In this document: positions 48,710 to 57,645 of the stretch, piece after piece
Layout: each line of letters opens with the position of its first letter
How positions within the stretch are numbered: position 1 is the stretch's first letter
NCBI GenBank assembly: GCA_031292565.1
Contig: JARLGW010000012.1
Location: 186,001-250,000, forward strand
Direction: 5' to 3'
DNA: 64,000 nucleotides
Origin: Paludibacteraceae bacterium
GTDB taxonomy: Bacteria; Bacteroidota; Bacteroidia; Bacteroidales; Paludibacteraceae
Translations under genes and position numbers: made by a program
Notes under the pieces: generated by a model
The model's input: only the letters and a program-made list of their open reading frames with translations
What the model was told of the DNA's origin: nothing
Databases searched by the model: none

Positions 48710-50017
48710 ATGCAAAAAACTTACAAAGCTGTATCGGCAGCTGAAGCCGTAAAGGTAATTAAGTCTGGAGACCATGTGCATTTGAGTTCCGTGGCCAGTG
48801 CTCCGCAAGTATTGATTAACGCCATGTGTGATAGAGGTCGTGCGGGTGAGTTGAAAAATGTATATATTCATCATCTACATACCGAAGGGCCTGCACCATA
48901 TACTAACCCTGAATTTGAAGGCATATTTCAGCACAACGCGTTTTTTGTTGGAGCCAATGTGCGCAAAGGGGTCCAAGCAGGCATTGCCGATTATATTCCT
49001 ATTTTCTTAGGTGAAACTTCACGCTTGTATCGCGATGGATACATTAAATGTAATGTAGCTATGGTGCAAGTATGTCCTCCTGACGAACATGGATATGTAT
49101 CATTAGGAACTTCCGTGGATGCTAGTTTGGCTGCTATCGAAACTTCCGATTATACTATTGCTGTTGTAAATAAAAACGTACCACGTTCATTTGGTCAAGC
49201 CATGATACCCATGAGCATGATTGATATTTTCGTGGAAGACAATACGCCGCTGGAACCTGCTCATTTTTCCGAACCCGACGCTCTCGAAACAGCTATCGGA
49301 CACAATTGTGCCGAACTGATTGAAGACGGTGCTTGCTTGCAAATGGGTATCGGGGCTATCCCCAATGCAGCTCTTTCCTGCTTGAAAAACCATAAAGACT
49401 TAGGTGTTCACACCGAGATGTTTGCCGATGGCGTATTGGAGCTAGTAGAAAGCGGTGTAATAACCGGGGCAAATAAAATGGTGGATAAAGGCAAACTGGT
49501 TTCAACCTTCTTGATGGGTTCGCAACGTGTGTACGACTTTATAAACAACAACCCTCAGGTATTAATGATGGATGTGGCTTATACCAACGATCCGTTTATC
49601 ATAGCTCAACAACCTAAAATGACAGCTATCAATTCCGCTTTGCAGGTTGATCTCACCGGGCAGATTTGTGCCGATTCCTTAGGCACCAAATTTTATTCGG
49701 GAGTAGGTGGGCAAATCGACTTTATATATGGTGCAGCCAGATCGAAAGGTGGAAAAGCAATCATTGCCATGCCTTCGGTAACCAATAAAGGTCAGAGTAA
49801 AATTGCGCCAACCTTGCTTGATGGGGCTGGAGTAGTTACTACCCGTAACCACATGCATTGGTTTGTAACGGAATACGGATCGGTAAACCTATATGGAAAA
49901 TCGTTGCAGGAACGTGCTAAGCTTATTACCAGCATTGCACATCCCGATCATCGCGAATCGCTTGAAAAAGCAGCCTTCGAACGCTTTGGTTCTCATTATC
50001 GTTTTGTATCGAAATAG
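48710..50017 (+). CDS. Acetyl-CoA hydrolase/transferase family (CoA-transferase)
   Basis: QMGIGAIPNAALSCLKNHKDLGVHTEMFADGV; GGQIDFIYGAARSKGGKAIIAMPS. Confidence 0.92.
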   Translation: MQKTYKAVSAAEAVKVIKSGDHVHLSSVASAPQVLINAMCDRGRAGELKNVYIHHLHTEGPAPYTNPEFEGIFQHNAFFVGANVRKGVQAGIADYIPIFLGETSRLYRDGYIKCNVAMVQVCPPDEHGYVSLGTSVDASLAAIETSDYTIAVVNKNVPRSFGQAMIPMSMIDIFVEDNTPLEPAHFSEPDALETAIGHNCAELIEDGACLQMGIGAIPNAALSCLKNHKDLGVHTEMFADGVLELVESGVITGANKMVDKGKLVSTFLMGSQRVYDFINNNPQVLMMDVAYTNDPFIIAQQPKMTAINSALQVDLTGQICADSLGTKFYSGVGGQIDFIYGAARSKGGKAIIAMPSVTNKGQSKIAPTLLDGAGVVTTRNHMHWFVTEYGSVNLYGKSLQERAKLITSIAHPDHRESLEKAAFERFGSHYRFVSK

Positions 50018-50049
50018 AAGGACACCCCTAAAGGGGTCAAGAATATATA

Positions 50050-50090
50050 AACAATAGTTGTAGGGTTTGCTTTACAACTATTGTTGTTTT
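50050..50090 (+). terminator. Terminator downstream of the CoA-transferase
   Basis: AACAATAGTTGTA...TACAACTATTGTT then T-rich. Confidence 0.65.
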
Positions 50091-50103
50091 TAGGACAGCT
50101 AAA

Positions 50104-50300
50104 AACTCCGTTAGGAGTTGTCTGTGCACAACCCCCGGTTTCAACTGGGGGAAAAGGTAAAAAGCAAAGCCTAAACCCCATCGGGGTTTCCTTGGTTACT
50201 CTTCACGATGGGCAACTCCTACCAGAGTTAGCTTTCGCTTGCTAGTTATCTCCTCCGGTTAAAACCGAAGGTTATTATAGGGTAACTCCTGACGGAGTTA
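50104..50300. repeat. Cluster of short palindromes (REP-like)
   Basis: AACTCCGTTAGGAGTT 50104-50119; CCCCCGGTTTCAACTGGGGG 50132-50151; AAACCCCATCGGGGTTT 50173-50189; AACTCCTACCAGAGTT 50214-50229; CCTCCGGTTAAAACCGAAGG 50252-50271; TAACTCCTGACGGAGTTA 50283-50300. Confidence 0.7.
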
Positions 50301-50508
50301 AAATAGCATCACCTTTTTTTGAGCTGAAGCAAAAAAGTAAAGAACAAATTACTCCCGCATAAATAAATTGTAGCACAGATTTGGAAATCTGCGCTAGCGT
50401 TTTTCTAACCTTTCCCCCTCCGCATTGTTATATCCAAAGTTGAAATCAGATTTTAACATAACAGAATTATACTGTAACTTTGTAGTAACTTCTTAAAAAG
50501 CGATACCC

Positions 50509-51564
50509 ATGAATGAATTGACCCAACAAGCCATTGGTTTATTGAAAGAACTTATTGCCATCCCTTCATTTAGCCGTGATGAAACCCTTGCCGCCGATGC
50601 GTTGCAACGCTACATCGAAAGCCAGGGATATACGGTAAACCGCAAGGGCAATAACATTTGGCTCATGTCTCCCGGCTTCGACACCAATAAACTCACCCTG
50701 TTGCTCAATTCGCATATCGATACCGTGAAGCCTGTTAACGGGTGGACGATAGACCCCTTTACCCCGATTGAAAAGGACGGAACATTATACGGCCTTGGCA
50801 GCAACGATGCCGGGGCTAGCGTGGTAAGCCTGCTGCATGTATTCTTTGCTTTAACGGAAAAGACTCAAGCCTACAACCTTATTTTTGCTGCCTCGGCGGA
50901 AGAAGAAGTATCGGGGGCAAATGGTATGGAAAGCCTGCTAACGGATTTACCCCACATTGATGTGGCCATCGTGGGTGAACCTACAGGCATGCAAGCTGCC
51001 ATTGCCGAAAAAGGCCTTATGGTGCTGGATTGCTCTACTTACGGTAAAGCCGGACATGCGGCTCGCGATGAAGGCGACAACGCCATTTACAAAGCGTTGC
51101 CGGACGTGGAATGGTTTAAAAACCACCGCTTTGAAAAAGAATCCGATCTGCTGGGCGAAGTGAAAATGAGCGTAACCATGATTAACGCGGGTACACAACA
51201 TAATGTGATTCCCGATTATTGTTCCTTCGTGGTGGATGTGCGTTCCAACGAATGCTACACTAATGAGGAATTGCTGGACGAAATTGTAGCCAACGTGTCG
51301 TGCACCGTGAAAGCCCGTTCCACCCGCTTAAATTCTTCCGGCATAGACGAAAACCATCCTATAATTAAGCGGGCGGCAGAGCTTGACTTATCTACCTATG
51401 GTTCGCCAACTCTTTCGGATCAGGCATTGATGCCATTTCCCAGCGTGAAAATGGGACCCGGCGATTCCGCCCGTTCACATACAGCCGACGAATATATTTT
51501 TTGTAACGAAATAGAAACCGCTATTACAATTTATATACAATTGCTCGACGGGCTATTTTTATAG
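50509..51564 (+). CDS. M20 family metallo-hydrolase (acyl-ornithine deacetylase-like), paralog 1
   Basis: LLLNSHIDTVKPV, SAEEEVSGANGME, VGEPTGMQAAIAEKGL. Confidence 0.9.
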   Translation: MNELTQQAIGLLKELIAIPSFSRDETLAADALQRYIESQGYTVNRKGNNIWLMSPGFDTNKLTLLLNSHIDTVKPVNGWTIDPFTPIEKDGTLYGLGSNDAGASVVSLLHVFFALTEKTQAYNLIFAASAEEEVSGANGMESLLTDLPHIDVAIVGEPTGMQAAIAEKGLMVLDCSTYGKAGHAARDEGDNAIYKALPDVEWFKNHRFEKESDLLGEVKMSVTMINAGTQHNVIPDYCSFVVDVRSNECYTNEELLDEIVANVSCTVKARSTRLNSSGIDENHPIIKRAAELDLSTYGSPTLSDQALMPFPSVKMGPGDSARSHTADEYIFCNEIETAITIYIQLLDGLFL

Positions 51565-51657
51565 ACTCGAAGTTGTTTAATTTGCATATTAAACAACATA
51601 ATTACAGCACGATATGCTTTTTAAACAGGCTTGTAAACGGGTTGTAATTTAAACGAC

Positions 51658-52767
51658 ATGTCTATGACGGAATTAGCCCAAAATGCAATAGAACTGTTAA
51701 CACGGTTGATTGCTATTCCTTCCTTTAGCTGTGAAGAAAAAACCGCGGCAGATGTTTTTCAATCCTATGTAGAAAGCCGGGGGTACACCTGCCACCGCAG
51801 AGGTAATAACCTGTGGATGATGTCCCTCTTTTACGATGAAAGCAAACCCACGTTGATGCTCAATTCGCACATCGACACCGTGAAACCCGTAAGGGCATGG
51901 ACAAGAGACCCTTTTGCTCCTACCGTGAACGATGGAAAGCTCTTCGGCTTGGGTAGCAACGATGCCGGAGCCAGTTTGGTAAGCCTGCTCCATGTGTTTT
52001 TCGAGTTGGCCAAAAGGCCGCAACCCTACAACCTTATTTTAGCTGTTTCGGCGGAAGAAGAAATTACCGGCTCAAACGGTATGGAGCTGCTGATGAACGA
52101 ACTACCCAAAATTGATGTAGCCGTGGTGGGCGAACCTACCCGGATGCAAATGGCCGTGGCCGAAAAAGGCTTGATGGTGCTTGATTGCAAGGCCATAGGC
52201 AAAGCCGGACACGCTGCCCGCGAGGAAGGTGATAATGCAATATACAAAGCATTGCAGGACATCGAATGGTTTCGCAACTATCGTTTCCCACGGGTATCCG
52301 ATTTTTTGGGCGAGGTAAAAATAACGGTTACGGTAATTAAAGCCGGATCGCAACACAACGTGGTGCCCGACCGTTGCTCCTTCGTGGTAGATGTGCGCAG
52401 TAATGAACTTTATAGCAACAGTGAGATTCTGGAAATCATAAAGCAACACGTGGCCTGTACCATCAAACCCCGTGCGTTTCTGCTCAAATCATCGTTTATT
52501 GATACCCGTCATCCGTTGGTAAAACGAGCAAAGGCAATGGGGCTGGAGCTTTTCGGTTCTCCCACCACCTCCGACCAGTCCTTCGTGTCGTGCCCCAGCA
52601 TTAAAATGGGGCCCGGCGATTCCGCCCGCTCGCACACGGCCGATGAGTTTGTTTATCTACACGAGATTGAAAATGGTATCCGCACGTATTTGGAGCTGTT
52701 GGACGGGCTCACCATCCCAACCCATCAAGACAGGATGAGGCATCAAAGAAGAAAAGAATATATTTAA
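51658..52767 (+). CDS. M20 family metallo-hydrolase (acyl-ornithine deacetylase-like), paralog 2
   Basis: LMLNSHIDTVKPV, SAEEEITGSNGME, VGEPTRMQMAVAEKGL; highly similar to paralog 1. Confidence 0.9.
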   Translation: MSMTELAQNAIELLTRLIAIPSFSCEEKTAADVFQSYVESRGYTCHRRGNNLWMMSLFYDESKPTLMLNSHIDTVKPVRAWTRDPFAPTVNDGKLFGLGSNDAGASLVSLLHVFFELAKRPQPYNLILAVSAEEEITGSNGMELLMNELPKIDVAVVGEPTRMQMAVAEKGLMVLDCKAIGKAGHAAREEGDNAIYKALQDIEWFRNYRFPRVSDFLGEVKITVTVIKAGSQHNVVPDRCSFVVDVRSNELYSNSEILEIIKQHVACTIKPRAFLLKSSFIDTRHPLVKRAKAMGLELFGSPTTSDQSFVSCPSIKMGPGDSARSHTADEFVYLHEIENGIRTYLELLDGLTIPTHQDRMRHQRRKEYI

Positions 52768-52770
52768 ATT

Positions 52771-52798
52771 TATCCCCTTTAGGGGATTAGGGGTGATA
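52771..52798. repeat. TATCCCCTTTAGGGGATTAGGGGTGATA intergenic repeat
   Basis: Starts 3 bp after the M20 stop; family members at 20753, 50021 and 52903. Confidence 0.6.
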
Positions 52799-52860
52799 AA
52801 ATAATTAGTTAATTATAAATACTTTATTTCCATCTCAATGCACTATGGATTTAAAAAAGA

Positions 52861-52897
52861 AAACCGATAGTAATACGCTAATTACTATCGGTTTTTT
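52861..52897. terminator. Hairpin terminator between convergent genes
   Basis: AAACCGATAGTAAT-acgcta-ATTACTATCGGTTT then T-tract. Confidence 0.8.
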
Positions 52898-52926
52898 TGT
52901 ATACCCTTTTGGGGCTGGGGGCTACG

Positions 52927-53937
52927 TTATTTAATATCCCCTTCTTTAATCAAATATTCGGCTATTTGCACGGCATTTAATGCTGCACCCTTTTTAATTT
53001 GATCGCCTACGCACCAAAAAGTAAGTCCGTTAGGATTTGATAAATCTTTACGGATACGGCCTACAAACACGGGATCTTTTCCGGCCACGAACAAAGGCAT
53101 TGGATACACCTTGTTAGCAGGGTCGTCTTGAAGGATAACGCCTTCGGCTTTAGCAAATGCCTCGCGGGCAGCTTCCATCGAAATGGGTTTTTCGGTTTCC
53201 AACCAAATGGCTTCGGAGTGTGCACGAAGCGAAGGTACACGCACGCATAGGGCACTTACCTCTATATTCGAGTGCATAATTTTGCGGGTTTCGTTGTACA
53301 TCTTCATTTCTTCTTTGGTGTAACCGTTGTCGGTAAACACATCTACTTGAGGAATAACGTTGTAGGCCAACTGATAGGCAAATTTGCTCACGGTAGGTTC
53401 TTCACCGTTTACAATTTGTGCATATTGTTCGGACAATTCGTCCATGGCAGCTGCACCCGCACCTGAGGCTGCTTGATATGTGGATACATGTACACGTTTG
53501 ATGTGTGATAGCCCTTCGATGGCTTTCAGTGCTACTACCATTTGTATAGTAGTACAGTTGGGGTTGGCAATAATACCACGTGGGCGTGCCTTGGCATCCG
53601 CCGCGTTTACTTCGGGTACTACTAGCGGAATATCGTTTTCCATACGGAAAGCACTGGAGTTGTCAATCATTACAGCTCCAAATTTTGTGATGTCGGTAGC
53701 AAATTCTTTAGAGATACTAGCTCCGGCAGAGGTAAAGGCAATGTCAACACCTTTAAAATCATCGCCATGAACCAATTCTTTTACTGTGTATTTTTTTCCC
53801 TTGAATTCATAAACGGATCCTGCACTGCGCGACGAACCGAACAATAATAGTTCGTCAATCGGGAAATTTCTCTCTGCAAGCACGCGCAAAAATTCTTGTC
53901 CTACCGCGCCACTTGCTCCTACAATTGCTACTTTCAT
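52927..53937 (-). CDS. asd: Aspartate-semialdehyde dehydrogenase
   Basis: [34 protein letters not shown]. Confidence 0.95.
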   Translation of the reverse strand: MKVAIVGASGAVGQEFLRVLAERNFPIDELLLFGSSRSAGSVYEFKGKKYTVKELVHGDDFKGVDIAFTSAGASISKEFATDITKFGAVMIDNSSAFRMENDIPLVVPEVNAADAKARPRGIIANPNCTTIQMVVALKAIEGLSHIKRVHVSTYQAASGAGAAAMDELSEQYAQIVNGEEPTVSKFAYQLAYNVIPQVDVFTDNGYTKEEMKMYNETRKIMHSNIEVSALCVRVPSLRAHSEAIWLETEKPISMEAAREAFAKAEGVILQDDPANKVYPMPLFVAGKDPVFVGRIRKDLSNPNGLTFWCVGDQIKKGAALNAVQIAEYLIKEGDIK

Positions 53938-54061
53938 TTTTTATTAAATAATGGGTTTGTAAAAAAATCCAAGCTTTAAAAATAATATATTTGTAAAATG
54001 TTCAAGATGAACAAAATTTCTACAAAGTTAGTCTATTTCGATTTAAAAATAAAAAGATACG

Positions 54062-55021
54062 ATGAGAAGATTCCTCTTAATTTTATGTCTGACAAATTCC
54101 CTGTATCTGTTTTCGCAGGTTCAGGACGATTTTTCCGACCGGAATTTCACCGATAACCCCGAGTGGGGCGGCACTCTTCTCCATTTCACGGTAAATGATT
54201 CGCTCCAATTACAATCCAATGTCAAGGGAGCTTCCGTGTCGTATCTCAGCACACTTTCCGAAGCCATTAAAAATGCCGAGTGGCGATGTAGCCTGAAAAT
54301 TACGTGTAGCCCTTCGACAAACGATTATGCTTGTTTCTATTTAACCTCGGAATACGCTAACGTGACCAACACAAACGGCTATTACGTGGAGGTAGGAAAC
54401 GCGGACGGTGCAGTTTCGCTGTACAGGCAAAACGGGAAAACCAAGACTGAAATTATAAAGGGCACGCCCGGCAGAGTGAACACAAACATTATAAAGGTAA
54501 AAGTGACCCACGATTCGTTGGGCAACTGGCAGTTGTACTCAAAGCGGATGGGTGAGCCCGACTTTGTGCGGGAAGGAATCGTTTGCGACACCACGTATCA
54601 AACCTCTTATTTTGCAGGGGTGCTGTTTTCAAACACGGCAACAACGGGTTCCGATTATTATTTTGACGATATAAAAATAACGGGTGACAAATATATGGAC
54701 ACTAAACAGCCTGTGTTACCCTCCATCCGCACTCTGGGGCATAACCGGCTGGTGGTAACGTTTTCGGAATTTATTGCTTTTGCCGGAGCCGATTTCTTTG
54801 TTTCAAACGGGGTGGGAAGTCCTATCGCTTCTACAGTGAGCGACGACGGGCTGACGGACACGTTGACCTTTGCCTCGGATTTTGTATTGAAAACCGTCTA
54901 TACGTTTTCAGCCAACAATGTGTTTGATTTGAGCGGAAATGTGTTGACACAAAAGGACTATGAATTTAGCCTTACGGATGAGCCGTCGCAAGACGATTTA
55001 ATTAAGAATGAAAAAAAATAA
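54062..55021 (+). CDS. Secreted protein with Ig-like C-terminal segment, unknown function
   Basis: Signal peptide MRRFLLILCLTNSLYLFS; DDFSDRNFTDNPEWGGTLLHFTVNDSLQLQ; lacks an obvious lamin-tail domain. Confidence 0.65.
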   Translation: MRRFLLILCLTNSLYLFSQVQDDFSDRNFTDNPEWGGTLLHFTVNDSLQLQSNVKGASVSYLSTLSEAIKNAEWRCSLKITCSPSTNDYACFYLTSEYANVTNTNGYYVEVGNADGAVSLYRQNGKTKTEIIKGTPGRVNTNIIKVKVTHDSLGNWQLYSKRMGEPDFVREGIVCDTTYQTSYFAGVLFSNTATTGSDYYFDDIKITGDKYMDTKQPVLPSIRTLGHNRLVVTFSEFIAFAGADFFVSNGVGSPIASTVSDDGLTDTLTFASDFVLKTVYTFSANNVFDLSGNVLTQKDYEFSLTDEPSQDDLIKNEKK

Positions 55022-55025
55022 ACGG

Positions 55026-55988
55026 ATGCAAGAAACCTATTCCATACCAACCCTTGAAGGCCGACAACGGGTATTAATTGCCCCTCTCAACTGGGGGCTG
55101 GGGCATGCCAGCCGTTGCATCCCTATCATTAAAAAATTAATTTCCGACGGACATTGTGTTGTATTGGCGGCAGATGGCTACCCGCTGGAGTTGCTTAGGC
55201 AGGAATTCCCGGAGCTTCCTTTTGTTACATTTCCTTCGTTTTCCGTGCGCTATTCGTCGGGAAGGTCGCAAGTGGGAGCTATGCTCAAAAGCCTGCCTCG
55301 CATATTAAAAGGCATCGTGCAGGAATATTATCGGTTGCAAGGGCTTATCAGGGAGGAAGACATTACTTATGTTATTTCCGACAATCGTTTCGGATTGTTC
55401 ACCCCGCTGGTGCCTTGCGTGTATATCACCCACCAACTGATGATTAAAATGCCGCGTGGGCTCAAGTGGTTGGAACCCGTGGCGTGGCTGGTACATCGCT
55501 TTTTTATTACCCGCTACAATGCCTGTTGGATTCCTGACCTGCCGGGAAGTGATGGTTTGTCCGGCCACCTGGCGCATAAATACCCCTTGCCACGCAATGC
55601 CCGCTTTATCGGGTTTCTTTCCCGTTTCAGTTGCACGCCGGACATCGTTCCGGCAGAAACCTTTCATACCGTGGCGGTGCTTTCGGGACCCGAACCGCAT
55701 CGTGGGTTACTGGAAAAGGAATTAATGGATAAATGGCTGGGACGAGAGGGACGTGTATTAATTGTAAGGGGGCAGCCTGCCCCGGAAGTGCAACGCGAAC
55801 AGCGGGAAAACATTACCCTCGTTTCCCACCTGCCTGCCACCGAACTTAAAGCCCAACTGCTGGCGGCGAAGGAAATTGTTTGCCGCTCCGGCTATTCCTC
55901 CCTGATGGACTTACGGGTACTCCACCGCAAAGCTACCCTTATACCCACGCCTGGGCAAACGGAACAGGAGTATTTGGCGGAGAATTAA
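55026..55988 (+). CDS. MurG-like glycosyltransferase, apparently truncated at the C-terminus
   Basis: RVLIAPLNWGLGHASRCIPIIKKL; ends abruptly at LIPTPGQTEQEYLAEN*, where family members usually continue. Confidence 0.75.
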   Translation: MQETYSIPTLEGRQRVLIAPLNWGLGHASRCIPIIKKLISDGHCVVLAADGYPLELLRQEFPELPFVTFPSFSVRYSSGRSQVGAMLKSLPRILKGIVQEYYRLQGLIREEDITYVISDNRFGLFTPLVPCVYITHQLMIKMPRGLKWLEPVAWLVHRFFITRYNACWIPDLPGSDGLSGHLAHKYPLPRNARFIGFLSRFSCTPDIVPAETFHTVAVLSGPEPHRGLLEKELMDKWLGREGRVLIVRGQPAPEVQREQRENITLVSHLPATELKAQLLAAKEIVCRSGYSSLMDLRVLHRKATLIPTPGQTEQEYLAEN

Positions 55989-57379
55989 TTGATTAATATC
56001 AATGGCTCTAGTAGGTCGATTTTATTTATTAAATAATCAATAGAAATTGTTGAAGCTACAAGCGATGGTTTAAAGCGTTTTAAATGATTTAAAAAATCAT
56101 TTTGATCTAATTTTGTTATCAAGTTAAGTTCTTCGATAGCTCCATTTTTCCTGATTAAGACTTCTTGAGTTTCTAAACTATTGTTGTAAAATGTTAATAG
56201 AAAAGTTTCAGCGTCTATAAGATATCTTGTTTCAACAACATTGATAAATATGTTTTCAATATTATTTATTAAATTTTGGATAATAAGACTTTTCTTTTTA
56301 ATATTATTATATACATCTTCGTTGAAATATTTCAAGTGAATTAATATAAGAAATGTTGTTGGAAATAAGTAATAATCTAGATTAAAACATTTTAAAGTTA
56401 ATCGAATATGAGCAAATATTTTTTCTTGTTGTCTTAGAGTATATTTATAGTTAAAAAATAAATCTTTAGTAAAGAGAAAAAAATTATCTCCGTCATTTTG
56501 CAAAAAATCATTTTTTGTTCGAGATTCTACATCGAAAAATTCATGAAATTTGTAATATTCATAAAGATAACTACAAAACAACCCTGATTCAGGTTCCGGT
56601 AATTGATATTCAAGGTCAATAAATCGTCTTAAATATTCGGTAGAATCAATTTTATAACTACCATAATATCCTTGCACAGAGTGACTTAATTGAATTTTAT
56701 CAATGGATAAAACAAAAACGATTCCTTCGACAGAGAAGAAATGTTTTACTTTCTCCAAGACTTCAACAGCGTAATCGGGACGACATCGGTCGAGCTCATC
56801 AATAAAGAAGATAAGTGGTTTATTGTTACAGGTTTCTTTAATATATTCTTCAAGCTCAGTTTTAAACGTTACCAAGTTTTTCTTTTTTTCAATATAGTTA
56901 TCTACTTCTTTTTCTAAAATCTCTGTTGTTGCTTCTAATGATTTCTCAATAACATCTAAGACGGTATCAGTATTTAGGTATTTAGAGGCTATGCCTTTGG
57001 CTAATGCGGGTAAAACACTTTTAGCTATAACAACACTTTTTTTTACTAATGAGTTATATTTTTCTCCTTTTTCCCCAACAATACTATTCAATTCTCCAAG
57101 TAGAGCTGTTAAAGGTTCGTTGGCAAAATCGTTTTCCCACGCATTAAAATAGATTGTTTTGTAACTCTTAGGTTCTTTTTCCAATTCCTTTTTCCACATT
57201 TTTACAAATGTAGTTTTTCCCGTGCCCCATTTGCTATCAAGGGCAAGTACGAAACCATCAGCATAACTTTCAACAATAGCCGTTAAAGTATCAGCATGTT
57301 TTTTTCTATCAAGTTTACAATATTTGAAAGGCTCGTCATCGGGAATTTCGGGGTCTTTATGTTTAATAGGATTACTCAT
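55985..57379 (-). CDS. KAP-family P-loop NTPase
   Basis: LDSKWGTGKTTFVKMW (Walker A), IYFNAWENDF, LIFFIDELDRCRPDYAVEVLEKVKHFF (Walker B); AT-rich. Confidence 0.9.
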   Translation of the reverse strand: MSNPIKHKDPEIPDDEPFKYCKLDRKKHADTLTAIVESYADGFVLALDSKWGTGKTTFVKMWKKELEKEPKSYKTIYFNAWENDFANEPLTALLGELNSIVGEKGEKYNSLVKKSVVIAKSVLPALAKGIASKYLNTDTVLDVIEKSLEATTEILEKEVDNYIEKKKNLVTFKTELEEYIKETCNNKPLIFFIDELDRCRPDYAVEVLEKVKHFFSVEGIVFVLSIDKIQLSHSVQGYYGSYKIDSTEYLRRFIDLEYQLPEPESGLFCSYLYEYYKFHEFFDVESRTKNDFLQNDGDNFFLFTKDLFFNYKYTLRQQEKIFAHIRLTLKCFNLDYYLFPTTFLILIHLKYFNEDVYNNIKKKSLIIQNLINNIENIFINVVETRYLIDAETFLLTFYNNSLETQEVLIRKNGAIEELNLITKLDQNDFLNHLKRFKPSLVASTISIDYLINKIDLLEPLILIN

Positions 57380-57433
57380 AAATCATTTTATTTAATCTAC
57401 GTCAAAGATAAAAGATTTTGTTTAGAATAAAAA

Positions 57434-57557
57434 AGGTTTCGGTGCTCTGCACCTTTCTTGGATGGTTAAATTCTTGCTACAAATATTACGATGCTCTGCA
57501 CTTCAAAATCAGCTAAAAAAGATAAAGAAATATTGAAGGTGCAGTGTGCCGAAAGGT
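57434..57557. repeat. Inverted REP-like pair around 57.5 kb
   Basis: AGGTTTCGGTGCTCTGCACCTTTC (57434-57457) versus inverted GAAGGTGCAGTGTGCCGAAAGGT (57535-57557); third partial copy GATGCTCTGCACTTC (57490-57504). Confidence 0.55.
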
Positions 57558-57567
57558 ATTATATCAA

Positions 57568-57591
57568 GTGGCTTCGACTTCGCTCAGCCAC
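57568..57591. repeat. Dispersed palindromic repeat GTGGCTTCGACTTCGCTCAGCCAC
   Basis: Reverse-orientation relative of 18733-18756. Confidence 0.6.
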
Positions 57592-57645
57592 CGGGTAGTG
57601 GTATTTGTATTTTACTCACAAATCACCTACTCGCTCCTCACTATA

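Noticed and set aside
50104-50300. Possible CRISPR array
   Set aside because: Palindromes are unequal in sequence and spacing, with no constant repeat/spacer structure
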